Source of the DNA: VRUE01 sp963824215
GTDB lineage: Bacteria; Actinomycetota; Thermoleophilia; Solirubrobacterales; 70-9
Length of the DNA: 64,000 bases
Assembly: GCA_963824215.1 (NCBI GenBank)
Contig: CAWGOE010000004.1
Span: 1,178,001 to 1,242,000 of the forward strand
Direction of reading: 5' to 3'
The position numbers were made by a program, and so were the translations under genes. Within the stretch, counting starts at the first letter, position 1. Each line of letters opens with the position of its first letter. The notes beneath the pieces are model-generated. The model did not search any database and was not told the origin of the DNA. It was given only the letters and a program-made list of their open reading frames with translations. Shown here one piece after another: positions 43,841-52,235 of this stretch.

Positions 43841-43934
43841 CGTCCCAGGCGCCGCCATGCAGCGTCCTCGGTCACTCGCGTGCAGAGCACGCCACGCTCC
43901 CTGCGTCCTTGCCTGACGGCCCCTGGGACGTCAG
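43837..43934. terminator. Long palindromic element between convergent genes (E7)
   Basis: CTGACGTCCCAGG (43837-43849) pairs perfectly with CCTGGGACGTCAG (43922-43934), extended by GCCG/CGGC after one mismatch. The roughly 60-base interior holds a second hairpin (GTGC AGA GCAC). Both convergent stop codons (43840 and 43931) lie in the arms, so it probably ends both transcripts. Core unrelated to E1-E5. Confidence 0.6.
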
Positions 43935-44779
43935 TCCAACGTAAACCCGCTCAGCAGCCTTTTCTCAGTCTCGCCCTCGATCTTCGCCGCGACTTCAACT
44001 CGGCCCTCGAGCGGAGTGCCACGGATCTTGGTCGCGAGCAGGTCGTCGACCTGGAAGATGCCCGCCGAGTTGTTGAGCTCGATCTCAATCCGAACCGGCC
44101 GCTCCTCCCCCACCTCAATCCGCACCTCGTCGACCGCCGCGGCGGAGATCGAGTGGATCCCCTCCTGTCCCGCCTCGATCGGCAACCGCGTCCGTCCCTG
44201 AGCCATGTCGAGAGCATCGGCAACACGAACGACGCCAGCCTCAAGCGTGTAGGGCTCGCCGCGACGGCGGTGGCCAATGATCGCGTGCAGAATCTCGCTG
44301 GCGACGACCGTCCGCTTCGGCTCTTTATAGACGTCGGCAAGCAAGCGCTCCAATGCCCCGTTCGCGAGGAACAAGCTGTACTCCTCGTGATCGGCACGAT
44401 GGATCGACATGCCAACGTCGTGCAGCAACGCTCCGCCAGCAACTACAACCTCAGCATCCCGCGCCGACATCCCGTGGTCAGCCACAACCGCCGGCTCCTC
44501 CCCCGCCTTGACCAACAAACGCAGCAACCGCAGCGAGATGTTCAACACGATCTGCGTATGCACCCAGGAGTGGTCCGACATGCCGAGGCGTTCGGCATGG
44601 ACTTGAGCCATGTACCACCAGGCCCGCACCTGCTCATCCCCGTTGACCGCCTCTAGGAACTGCTCCAGCTTCCGATTCCCCCGCGTCGGCGCCCGAACCT
44701 TCGCCTCAGCTATCGCCTCCGCCGGCGGCTTACGGCTCGGCCCTTGCGCATCTGGCGCTGGCACAGCCTCGTCGTTCAT
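43931..44779 (-). CDS. HD-domain phosphohydrolase
   Basis: A protein of 282 residues from ATG 44779; the frame upstream of it is only the repeat E3. HD motif: H74 (SWVHTQIV), H120-D121 (GGALLHDVGMSIHRADHEEY) and a later D (VVRVADALDMAQGR). Such enzymes hydrolyse nucleotides or cyclic dinucleotides; substrate unknown. The C-terminal 90 residues form a beta-rich domain (VRIEIELNNSAGIFQ). Separated from rpf by the palindromic element. Confidence 0.8.
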   Translation of the reverse strand: MNDEAVPAPDAQGPSRKPPAEAIAEAKVRAPTRGNRKLEQFLEAVNGDEQVRAWWYMAQVHAERLGMSDHSWVHTQIVLNISLRLLRLLVKAGEEPAVVADHGMSARDAEVVVAGGALLHDVGMSIHRADHEEYSLFLANGALERLLADVYKEPKRTVVASEILHAIIGHRRRGEPYTLEAGVVRVADALDMAQGRTRLPIEAGQEGIHSISAAAVDEVRIEVGEERPVRIEIELNNSAGIFQVDDLLATKIRGTPLEGRVEVAAKIEGETEKRLLSGFTLD

Positions 44780-44793
44780 GAGCCCATCGTAGG

Positions 44794-44897
44794 AAGGGGA
44801 TCGGGCGTCCCCTGCCGGAAACATTGGAGCCCTCCCCGGCAAGAACCCTGGAGGCCGCTCCTATGCGGGTTTCCGGCAGGGGATGCCTGATCCCCTT
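44794..44897 (+). repeat. Palindromic core element, copy E3
   Basis: A 104-bp element with 25-bp arms (44794-44818 and 44873-44897). The two imperfect pairs are both G.U when read as plus-strand RNA. Core: AAACATTGGAGCCCTCC, CCGGCAAGAACCC, inner hairpin GGAG GCCG CTCC, ATGCGGGTTT. Core nearly identical to E2 at 37769, but the arms share no long match with it. Confidence 0.85.
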
Positions 44898-44908
44898 ACT
44901 GCAAGCGC

Positions 44909-45403
44909 CTAGCCGCAGATGGGCCAGGGGCTAGAGCCCGACTGCGAGTAGAGCAATGCTGCTCTGTAGTCCTGCTCATCCTCGGGGGCTGCGGCGGGGT
45001 CGCCGCTGCCGCCGACAGCTGCCCACGTTTCGAAGGAGAACTGGTACTTGCCGCGATAGCTGCCGTCCGAGCTGACGATGGTCGGGTCGCCGCCGGACTC
45101 GCAGGAGGCGATCGATTCGAGCGTGGTCATCGAGACGCCACCCGGGAGGTTGGCGAAAGCTTCCTCGCGTTCGCGCTCGATTCGGGCGCGCCGAGCAGCT
45201 TGGATGCGCTGGGCCGCCATGCGCATCTCCACGTGCAACCGTGGACCACGGAGAAGCATCGGGGCCTTCACCGCTGGTCTCGCATCAGCCAAGCCGATGC
45301 GCGGTTCGGAGTCGGAAGCGTCTGGAGCGGCAAGAGCTGCCGCCGGGACCGCTAGGACGATCAGGACAAGGGCGGATATGGAATATGTGCGTTTCGTAAG
45401 CAA
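44909..45403 (-). CDS. Resuscitation-promoting-factor-like transglycosylase
   Basis: A protein of 164 residues from TTG 45403. Signal peptide (SALVLIVLAVPAAALAA), a basic helical linker with RRARIEREREEAF, then an Rpf domain: E102 in SIASCESGGDP, YRGKYQFSFETWAAVGG, ALLYSQSGSSPWPICG, with the C101-C163 disulfide pair. Cuts cell-wall glycan to support growth resumption. A hairpin lies just upstream of the start. Confidence 0.87.
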   Translation of the reverse strand: MLTKRTYSISALVLIVLAVPAAALAAPDASDSEPRIGLADARPAVKAPMLLRGPRLHVEMRMAAQRIQAARRARIEREREEAFANLPGGVSMTTLESIASCESGGDPTIVSSDGSYRGKYQFSFETWAAVGGSGDPAAAPEDEQDYRAALLYSQSGSSPWPICG

Positions 45404-45547
45404 GCGCGGAACCGTGGCGGGGTTCCGGTCACGGGAGGGTGATCGCGCGCACAGAGCTCACATCTGCGTGCGTTTCTGCACTAGCCCAGGCACGAATATC
45501 CGCTCTCAGATCGGCCGATTGAAAGTGATTGTGCGTCTAAACCCGCG
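45404..45547. promoter_or_regulatory. Divergent rpf/purU control region
   Basis: A 144-base region between divergent starts. It holds a hairpin CGGAACC/GGTTCCG (45407-45413 with 45421-45427) four bases before the rpf TTG, which would hide the ribosome site, and a perfect 10-bp palindrome ATCGGCCGAT (45510-45519). No known riboswitch motif could be matched. Confidence 0.35.
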
Positions 45548-46413
45548 ATGATCCGCGCATCGACGGCCAACCCCCCACCTCGCGTCTGCTCCTCGCCTGT
45601 CCCGATCAGCCGGGCTTGATCGCCGCTGTCAGCGGCTTCCTCGCCGAGGCCGGCTGCAACATCGTCGACGCCGACCAGCACTCGAGCCGCGAGGGGCGCT
45701 TCTTCATGCGAATGGCCTTCGATCCCGCCCCCGAGGAGAAGCGGGCGGCCCTCTATCGCCGCTTCGAAGAAGAGATCGCCGTGCCGCTGAAGATGGACTA
45801 CCGATTCGCCGAGTCGAGCAACCGCAAGCGGCTGGCGATCATGGTCTCGCGCGAAGACCACTGTCTCTCCGACCTGCTCTGGCGCTGGCGCAGTGGCGAG
45901 CTGGGCGCCGAGGTCATCGCCGTCGTCTCCAACCACCCCGACCACGCCGACCAGGTCGCTTCGCTCGGCCTTCCCTTCCATCACGTGCCAATCGAGGAAG
46001 GCGGCCGGGCCGGCGCCGAGGCACAGGTTCTCGAGCTGCTCGGCGACGAGGTCGACCTGCTCGTCCTCGCCCGCTACATGCAGATCCTCTCGGCGGACTT
46101 CCTCAGCAAGCTCGGCGCACCGGCGATCAACATCCACCACAGCTTCCTGCCCGCCTTCGTCGGCGCCGACCCCTACGCCCGCGCCCACGAGCGGGGCGTC
46201 AAGCTGATCGGAGCCACCGCCCACTACGTCACCGAGGAGCTCGATGCAGGCCCGATCATCGACCAGGACGTAACCCGCGTCAGCCACCGCGACGAGGTCG
46301 GCGACCTGATGGGCATCGGGCGTGACGTCGAGCGCCTCGTCCTCGCCCGCGCGGTAAAGGCCCACCTCGACGATCGGGTCCTGCTCGACGGAGCCCGCAC
46401 GATCGTTTTCTGA
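45548..46413 (+). CDS. purU: Formyltetrahydrofolate deformylase, apparent N-terminal frameshift
   Basis: N-terminal ACT domain (CPDQPGLIAAVSGFLAEAGC) and C-terminal formyl-transferase-like hydrolase (NIHHSFLPAFVGADPY, with catalytic His and Asp) identify PurU, which releases formate from 10-formyl-THF. The frame from TTG 45616 lacks the first ACT strand (RLLLACPDQPG), which is encoded upstream in the same frame but has no start before the stop at 45538. ATG 45548 becomes joined if one C is added to the six-C run at 45571-45576. Either a frameshift or a rare start (CTG 45586). Confidence 0.85.
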
Positions 46414-46458
46414 GCCCATCCTGGCTGGCCAGCCAGTTTTCGCTGTAAGGTGCGAGAG

Positions 46459-47814
46459 ATGGAGCAAGCGACGATTCCCCGTCCCGCCGCAACGGCACCG
46501 GCGTCGGTGCAATTCCCACCGGGCACCCGGCTACCCGCCGCAGCCCAGGTCGGCCTCTACGCGCGCGACCCGCTCGGCTTCCTGATCCGCTACCAGCGCC
46601 GCTACGGCGACATGTTCACGGTCTCCTTCCCCTTCTTCCGGCGGCTCGTCTACGTCGCCGATCCGGCCCTGGTCAAAGAGCTCTTCACCACCTCCCCCGA
46701 GCAGGCGCACGCGGGCGAGGCGAACGCGACCATCCTCGAGCCGGCGCTCGGCCCGAACTCGGTCCTCACTCTCGACGAGGCGCCGCACATGCGCCAGCGC
46801 AAGCTGTTGTTGCCGCCCTTCCACGGCGAGCGAATCCAGCGATACGGCGAGCTGATCCGCGAGGCAACGCTGGGCGAGATGGAGAGCTGGCCGGTCGGCG
46901 AGCCCTTCGCCCTGCGTCCGCACACCCAGCGGATAACGCTGGCGGTGATCATGCGGGCGGTCTTCGGCGTCCACGACGAGGACCGCCTTTCCCGCTTCGA
47001 GCACCTGATCGAGACCTTCGCCGGCCGACTCAGCCTGGTCACGGCGATCCCGCCGCTGCGCCGCAGCCTCGGCCGTTGGAGCCCCTGGGCGCGCTTCGTC
47101 GCTGCCCGAGAGGCGCTCGACGCCTTCATCTACGAGGAGATTGCCCTGCGCCGCGCCGAGAACGCCGGTCGACCAGCGGAGGCCGACGACGTGCTCTCGC
47201 TGCTGCTCGCCGCCCGCCATGACGACGGCAGCCCGATGAGCGACGCCGAACTGCGCGACGAGCTGGTCACGATCCTCGGCGCCGGACACGAGACCACGGC
47301 GACCGGCCTCGCCTGGGCGATGGAGCGCCTGCTGCGCAACCCGCAGGTGCTTGCCCGCTTGCGGGACTCGATCGCGGCCGGCGAGGACGACTACCTCGAC
47401 GCAACGGTCAAGGAGACGCTGCGGGCACGGCCGGTGATCGTCGACGTCGCCCGCAAACTGACTGCGCCCCACTCAATCGGCGGCTACGAGCTGCCGGCCG
47501 GGACCTTCGTGATGGCGGCGATCGCCGCCCTTCACTACCGCGAGGACCTGTTCCCAAACCCGACCGAGTTCCGACCCGAGCGCTTCCTCGAGGGCAAGGC
47601 CGACACCTACGCCTGGATTCCCTTCGGCGGCGGCGTGCGGCGCTGCATAGGCGCGGCCTTCGCCGAATACGAGATGCGAGTCGTGCTGCGCGCAATCCTC
47701 GAGCGGGCCGACCTGAGCGCTCCCGATCCCAAACCGGAAAAGGTCAAGGTCCGCAACATCACCCTTGCTCCCGGCAAGGGGACGCTGGTCAGCCTCGATC
47801 GGCCGCTGAGCTAG
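46459..47814 (+). CDS. Cytochrome P450
   Basis: A protein of 451 residues from ATG 46459. I-helix AGHETT (275-280), ETLR (319-322), PERF (373-376) and haem loop FGGGVRRCIG with C396 are all present. No signal peptide or reductase fusion; soluble class I type needing ferredoxin. Substrate unknown. Its last 26 bases overlap the end of the convergent ABC-F gene. Confidence 0.93.
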   Translation: MEQATIPRPAATAPASVQFPPGTRLPAAAQVGLYARDPLGFLIRYQRRYGDMFTVSFPFFRRLVYVADPALVKELFTTSPEQAHAGEANATILEPALGPNSVLTLDEAPHMRQRKLLLPPFHGERIQRYGELIREATLGEMESWPVGEPFALRPHTQRITLAVIMRAVFGVHDEDRLSRFEHLIETFAGRLSLVTAIPPLRRSLGRWSPWARFVAAREALDAFIYEEIALRRAENAGRPAEADDVLSLLLAARHDDGSPMSDAELRDELVTILGAGHETTATGLAWAMERLLRNPQVLARLRDSIAAGEDDYLDATVKETLRARPVIVDVARKLTAPHSIGGYELPAGTFVMAAIAALHYREDLFPNPTEFRPERFLEGKADTYAWIPFGGGVRRCIGAAFAEYEMRVVLRAILERADLSAPDPKPEKVKVRNITLAPGKGTLVSLDRPLS

Positions 47815-49708
47815 CCGCCTCGACCTCCGCTTCGGCGGCCTCCCACTGCTCAATCAGATTGGCGACAGCCTGCTTTGCCGCGGCGTGTCGCCCTTTAGCT
47901 CGCTCCGCTCGCCCTGGGCTCGACCAGGCTTCGGGATCTGCGAGCTCCTCCTCGAGCTCGCGCAGATCGGCCTCCGCTCGCTCGATCTGCTCGGCCAGAC
48001 GGCCCGCCTTCCGCGCTGCCTTCTTGGCCGCCCGCCCGGCGTTGCGGCCCTCCGCTGAAGCGGGGGCGGACTTCTCGCCCTGCGTCTCCGCCTCCGCCGC
48101 GGCTTCCAGTTCGTCGCGCTCGCGCTGGTAGGTGGCCCAGCCGCTCGCGTAGCTGCGCAGCTCGCCGTCCTCGCAGACGAGCGTGCGAGTGCCGACCGCC
48201 TCCAGCAGCGCCCGGTCGTGAGAGACCAAGATCACCGCCCCTTCGAAGGCCGAAAGCGCGTCCTCGAGCGCCTCGCGGCTCTCCAGGTCGAGGTGGTTGG
48301 TCGGCTCGTCGAGGATCAGGACGTTGGCGCCGGAGGCGACCAGAATCGCCAGCGAGAGTCGCCGCTGCTCGCCGCCGGAGATATCGCTGAGCTGCTTCTC
48401 AGCATCGCGGCCAGAGAAGAGGAAGTTGCCGAGTAGGTCGCGCGCTTTCTGCCCCGTGAGCCCGGTCTGCCGCTGGGCGGCGTCAAGCACGGTCCCCTCT
48501 CCCGCGGCGGTGTCGGCGTGCTGGGAGAGGTAGCCGACCTTGACGTTGTGGCCAAGCCGCACCGAGCCTGCGGCCGGCTCACACTGCCCAGCGAGCGTCT
48601 CGATCAGCGTCGTCTTCCCCGACCCGTTGGGCCCGACGAGGACGACGTGTTCGCCGCGCTCGACTTCGAGCCGAGCGTCGGCGAGCAGCGTCCGGCCGGG
48701 GACCTCGATCCTCGCTCCGACCAGCTTGATCACGGTCCTGCCAGGTCGCTCGGGCTGGACGAAGGAGAAGCGTAGGTTGCGCCGGTCGCGCTGCTCGGCC
48801 TCGACTCCGTCGCGCTTGATCTTGTCGATCTGTTTCAACCGCGACTGAGCCTGGCGCGCCTTCGTCGCCTTGTAGCGGAAGCGCTCGACGAAACGCTCCA
48901 TGCGGGCGATCTCGGCCTCCTGCCGCTCGATCGCCTTGCCGCGGGCGATCTCGCGCGCAGCCTGTTCCTTACGCCAGGCGTGCCAGGGACCGGCGAAGAA
49001 GCGCGCCTTCTTCGCCTCGAGCTCCAGCACGGAGGTGCCGACCGCCTCGAGGAACCAGCGGTCGTGGGCGACGAGGACGACGGCGGCGTCAAGGTCACGC
49101 AGGTAGCGCTCCAGCCACTCCAGCGAGGGAATGTCGAGATGGTTGGTCGGCTCGTCGAGCAGCAAAAGATCGGGCCGCGTCGCCAACGCCCGCGCCAGCG
49201 AAGCCCGGGTCAGCTCGCCGCCGGAGAAGGTCGAGAGCGAGCGCTCGGTCTCCTCGCCGCCGAAGCCGAGGCCGCGCAGGACCGAGAGGACACCATCGCG
49301 CCAGCGGTAGCCGCCGCCATGCTCGATTAGCTGCTGGGCTGCGGCGTAGGCATTCAACGTGTCCTCGCTGGTCTCCCCAGAGGACATCGCCGCCTCGAGC
49401 CGCTCCAGCTCGGCCTCCGTCCGCAGCATCTCCGTGCGGCCGGAGAAGACGTACTCGCCCAACGAGATCTCTGTCTGGCGCGGCGGGCGCTGGTCGTGCA
49501 GGGCGACACGCGCCCCCTTTTGCAAGACGAGACTGCCCGCCTCAGGGGCCAGCTCTCCCGCCAGCAGCCGCAACAGGGTCGACTTGCCCGCGCCATTGCG
49601 ACCCGACAGCGTCATCCGCTCGCGCGGCTCGAGCTTGAAGGAGACGCCGGCGAACAGCAGCTGGCCGCCCATGTGGACGTCGAGGCTGGTTGCGGTTGCG
49701 ATTGCCAC
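47789..49708 (-). CDS. ABC-F family ribosome-associated ATPase
   Basis: A protein of 639 residues from GTG 49708. Two ABC domains without membrane helices: SGRNGAGKSTLL and VGPNGSGKTTLI, each with LSGGE-type signatures (FSGGELTRASLA, ISGGEQRRLSLA) and LLLDEPTNHLD/LILDEPTNHLD. The linker has the basic helical pair of ABC-F proteins (FRYKATKARQAQSRLKQ). A C-terminal coiled coil (RLAEQIERAEADLRELEEEL) resembles Uup/Ettlike members. Acts on the ribosome E site; antibiotic protection is possible. Confidence 0.9.
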   Translation of the reverse strand: MAIATATSLDVHMGGQLLFAGVSFKLEPRERMTLSGRNGAGKSTLLRLLAGELAPEAGSLVLQKGARVALHDQRPPRQTEISLGEYVFSGRTEMLRTEAELERLEAAMSSGETSEDTLNAYAAAQQLIEHGGGYRWRDGVLSVLRGLGFGGEETERSLSTFSGGELTRASLARALATRPDLLLLDEPTNHLDIPSLEWLERYLRDLDAAVVLVAHDRWFLEAVGTSVLELEAKKARFFAGPWHAWRKEQAAREIARGKAIERQEAEIARMERFVERFRYKATKARQAQSRLKQIDKIKRDGVEAEQRDRRNLRFSFVQPERPGRTVIKLVGARIEVPGRTLLADARLEVERGEHVVLVGPNGSGKTTLIETLAGQCEPAAGSVRLGHNVKVGYLSQHADTAAGEGTVLDAAQRQTGLTGQKARDLLGNFLFSGRDAEKQLSDISGGEQRRLSLAILVASGANVLILDEPTNHLDLESREALEDALSAFEGAVILVSHDRALLEAVGTRTLVCEDGELRSYASGWATYQRERDELEAAAEAETQGEKSAPASAEGRNAGRAAKKAARKAGRLAEQIERAEADLRELEEELADPEAWSSPGRAERAKGRHAAAKQAVANLIEQWEAAEAEVEAASSAADRG

Positions 49709-49752
49709 ACGCGCAGAATGCCGATTGGCAAGCCCCGGCGTAACCTCCGACG

Positions 49753-50259
49753 ATGGAGCGAGATGAGCTGCGGACGATTCAGGCGCCACTGAAGGAGCGC
49801 TACGAGGGGGAACCGGAGGCCGCTCTCGTCACCCTGAAGGCGAGCGGCAACCTCGGCGAAGGCGTCTCCTGTTCGGTCGACACCGGCCGGGCACTGGCGG
49901 AGGCGGGCCTGCATCCGGCCTCGGGCGGCGACGGCACCCAGCTCTGTTCAGGCGACATGCTGCTCGAGGCCCTGGTTGCCTGCGCCGGCGTGACCCTACG
50001 CGCGGTTGCCACCTCGCTCGGGATCGCGGTCGAGTCGGGCACGGTTCGGGCCGAGGGCGAGCTCGATTTCCGCGGCACGCTCGCCGTCGACCGCGAGGCC
50101 CCTGTCGGCTTCCGCTCTATCCGACTCAGCTTCGACCTCGAGACCGATGCAGGCGAGGACGAGCTCGCGACCTTGCTGAAGCTGACCGAGCGCTACTGCG
50201 TCGTCTTCCAGACGATCTCCACCCCGCCCGACATGTCGGTGGCGGTCGCGACCGGATAG
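49753..50259 (+). CDS. OsmC-family protein
   Basis: A protein of 168 residues. OsmC/Ohr fold with a single candidate redox cysteine in LVACAGVTLRAVA and another in LTERYCVVFQTI, the positions of the two peroxidatic/resolving cysteines. GGDGTQLCSGDMLLEAL is the typical loop. Likely hydroperoxide reductase or related. Divergent from ABC-F with 44 bases between. Confidence 0.85.
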   Translation: MERDELRTIQAPLKERYEGEPEAALVTLKASGNLGEGVSCSVDTGRALAEAGLHPASGGDGTQLCSGDMLLEALVACAGVTLRAVATSLGIAVESGTVRAEGELDFRGTLAVDREAPVGFRSIRLSFDLETDAGEDELATLLKLTERYCVVFQTISTPPDMSVAVATG

Positions 50260-50791
50260 GCGCTTCGGTGCTACAGCCGCTGCGGCACATCGGCGAATTG
50301 GCGAAAGCGCGGGCGACGAGGCGCTCGGCCGAACGCGACGACACCCAGTCGCTAACGGAGCTGGAGCACCGCCCGCTGGAGCTGCCAGAGGGGCTCGTGG
50401 TCGAGTGGCTGGGGGTATCCGGCTACCGGATCAGCCATGAAGGCCAGACGCTTTTCGTCGATCCCTACCTCTCGCGCGTTCCCTTGCGAGACCTGATCCT
50501 CCGCCGGCAAGCCCTGCCTGATCCAGCCTCCCTGGAGCGCTTTGGCGGCGCCGATGGCGAGGTCGTCGGCGTGCTGGTCGGCCACACTCACTTCGACCAC
50601 GCCGTCGACGCACCGGCAATCGCCCGCCGCTTCGGCTGTAAGGCGTACGGCTCGGACTCACTGCTCAAGCTGATGGCGCTGCATGGGTTGGCCGAGAGTA
50701 CGGTCGTCGTCGAGCCCTATCGCGCCTATGAGTTGGGTCCGTTTGTCGTCCGCTTCACCCCCAGCGTGCACTCGAAGCGCCATCGCCAGCC

Positions 50792-50896
50792 AGGAAGGCG
50801 GTCGAGCGTCGCCCCCGGAACCCGCGTCGAATCGCTTGCGAGGGCTCTAACCTCGCCGGCTCACAAGTTCCGGTGGCGACGCTCGACCGCCTTCCT
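50792..50896 (-). repeat. Palindromic core element, copy E4
   Basis: A 105-bp element inside the MBL pseudogene, with perfect 22-bp arms (50792-50813 and 50875-50896). Core on the minus strand: CGGAACTTGTGAGCCGGCGA, AGAGCCC, inner hairpin TCGC AA GCGA, GCGGGTTCC. Opposite orientation to the neighbouring E5. Confidence 0.85.
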
Positions 50897-50931
50897 CGAG
50901 AGTGCGACCGCTTTCTCCTCGCAGCTTGCAG

Positions 50932-51032
50932 GAGAGGAGCCGGGGATCCTCGCCGGGAACTTGTGAGCCGGCGAGGTTAGAGCCCGCACTGCGACCGTCG
51001 CGGGTTCACGGCGGGGATCCCCGGCTCCTCTC
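50932..51032 (+). repeat. Palindromic core element, copy E5
   Basis: A 101-bp element with 23-bp arms (50932-50954 and 51010-51032), a single imperfect pair (U.G on the plus strand). Core: GGGAACTTGTGAGCCGGCGA, AGAGCCC, inner hairpin GCA/TGC, GTCGCGGGTT. Thirty-five bases separate it from E4, so the pair is inverted. Confidence 0.85.
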
Positions 51033-51172
51033 ACAACTTCTTCCGCCCGCTCGGCCAGCCGCTTGAGTTCGTCTCCAACGTTCAGCTCTCCGAGCTGCCA
51101 GGTGAGATCGGCCCGTCAGTAGCGAGATTGAGCTCGCCGCCCTCCCGCGCTCCGATCTATAGGCGTCGCGGG

Positions 51173-51712
51173 CTAGCCGGAGAAGTACTTGGCGGCGATC
51201 TGATCGATCGTGCCCTTGGTCCGGATCGTGGTTGGGCCCAATGCACTTTCGAGAGCCTTCAGATCCAGGTCGGATTCCGAGATGCCACCGCTGGGGAGCC
51301 AGAAGAGCTCGCGGCCCTCGATCACAAGGCGGTCTGCGGCGGTCGACAACTCCAGCGCTTGCTTGGCCCTCGCCGCGGATGGTTTCTTCATCAGCAGCAT
51401 CACTTGCAGCTTTCCCTTCGAGGCCGCGAGCTGCTTCGCGTCAAAGGGCTCCCAAGCGGCAATCGCCAGTAGCTGCTTCGCCGAGCGTAGGAAGACCGGA
51501 ACCTCGTAGCCGAGCGCCTCACCAAGCCCAGCTTCGAGCTGCGTGGTCAGCTCAGCCGGCCGCCCCTCCTTGGCAAAGACCACGTTGCCGCTAGCGCGAA
51601 AAGTCGCGACGTCCCCACACCCCAGCGCCTCAAAATGCGAGCGCAGATCGTCGTTGGTGATCCGCCGACCGCCCAGGTTCATACCTCGCAAAAAGGCAAC
51701 GTAACGATCCAC
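51173..51712 (-). CDS. DUF1697-family protein
   Basis: A protein of 179 residues. The DUF1697 signature YVAFLRGMNLGGRRITNDDL opens the protein, followed by ATFRASGNVVF and a C-terminal KALESALGPTTIRT. Function of the family is unknown. Full length. Next to the DUF2442 gene, nine bases apart on the same strand. Confidence 0.87.
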   Translation of the reverse strand: MDRYVAFLRGMNLGGRRITNDDLRSHFEALGCGDVATFRASGNVVFAKEGRPAELTTQLEAGLGEALGYEVPVFLRSAKQLLAIAAWEPFDAKQLAASKGKLQVMLLMKKPSAARAKQALELSTAADRLVIEGRELFWLPSGGISESDLDLKALESALGPTTIRTKGTIDQIAAKYFSG

Positions 51713-51721
51713 TGCCCAGTC

Positions 51722-51970
51722 CTAAGAAGCGCGAATCCGAGCGTAGAGCGTCTCGGGTGCAACGTCCGCGCCGTTTGGCCAAACGATCGTTCCCAGCTCC
51801 TCATCCAACTCGACTTGCCCGAAATAGTTTGGATCCCGCAACGGCTCGAAAACCCCTCGCCAAGTGCGAGCGGAAAAGTCGATCTCCCCCTCACTACCGT
51901 CCTCGAAGCACAGGTGAATCCGGTGATCCCCTACTACCTTGACGCGCGTGACGTGGACAATCGGTTCCAT
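51722..51970 (-). CDS. DUF2442-family protein
   Basis: A protein of 82 residues: VVGDHRIHLCFEDGSEGEID, then FEPLRDPNYFGQVELDEELG and TIVWPNGADVAPETLY, all typical of DUF2442. These small proteins usually follow a DUF4160 gene and are suspected toxin-antitoxin-like pairs. Here the DUF4160 partner upstream is only a remnant. Confidence 0.85.
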   Translation of the reverse strand: MEPIVHVTRVKVVGDHRIHLCFEDGSEGEIDFSARTWRGVFEPLRDPNYFGQVELDEELGTIVWPNGADVAPETLYARIRAS

Positions 51971-51980
51971 CCACTCAATG

Positions 51981-52103
51981 CTACGGCAGCGGATCGACCT
52001 GGGCTAAAGGCTGTTCGTTCCTTGCCCGCTCCCAATTGAGTGCGAGCTCGTCGCGGTGAATGCGTGCCCACTTGCGCACCAGGGCCAGGCGTTTATGCGG
52101 CAT
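51981..52103 (-). pseudogene. DUF4160 C-terminal remnant
   Basis: The last 40 codons of a DUF4160 gene: LALVRKWARIHRDELALNWE and the usual short acidic/proline end, 10 bases before the DUF2442 start. The N-terminal two-thirds (the HFHV-type metal region) is missing; upstream sequence up to 52235 shows no coding similarity I recognise. Confidence 0.6.
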
Positions 52104-52235
52104 GCACCCAACGCTGCTGATCGCAGACGCACCCGTGGTGCGCACTTCGTGCCGTCTCTGTCCTGCAGGGTAGAAGGATCTGCTTGCCAAGACATGCTGA
52201 GGTGTTCTGTCTGCGGCAAATCGTAGGCTTCCACC

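Larger units (their letters stand above)
50268..51162 (+). pseudogene. Metallo-beta-lactamase-fold hydrolase broken by repeats
   Basis: GTG 50268 opens a normal MBL protein: GYRISHEGQTLFVDPYL, metal motif GHTHFDHAVD and FTPSVHSK (to about 50785). Then the reading enters two palindromic elements. After 51032 the C-terminal family segment resumes in another frame (HNFFRPLGQPLEFVSNVQL), and a further shift restores IELAALPRSDL with a stop at 51162. The catalytic middle (about 100 residues) is replaced. Clearly inactive. Confidence 0.75.

Noticed and set aside
45404..45547. Possible c-di-AMP (ydaO) riboswitch upstream of rpf
   Set aside because: Such riboswitches often precede actinobacterial rpf genes, but the conserved ydaO segments could not be found; only a 7-bp hairpin and a palindrome are present.
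50786..50966. C-terminal end of the MBL frame as real protein
   Set aside because: It is translated repeat DNA (E4 and part of E5) and does not resemble the family.
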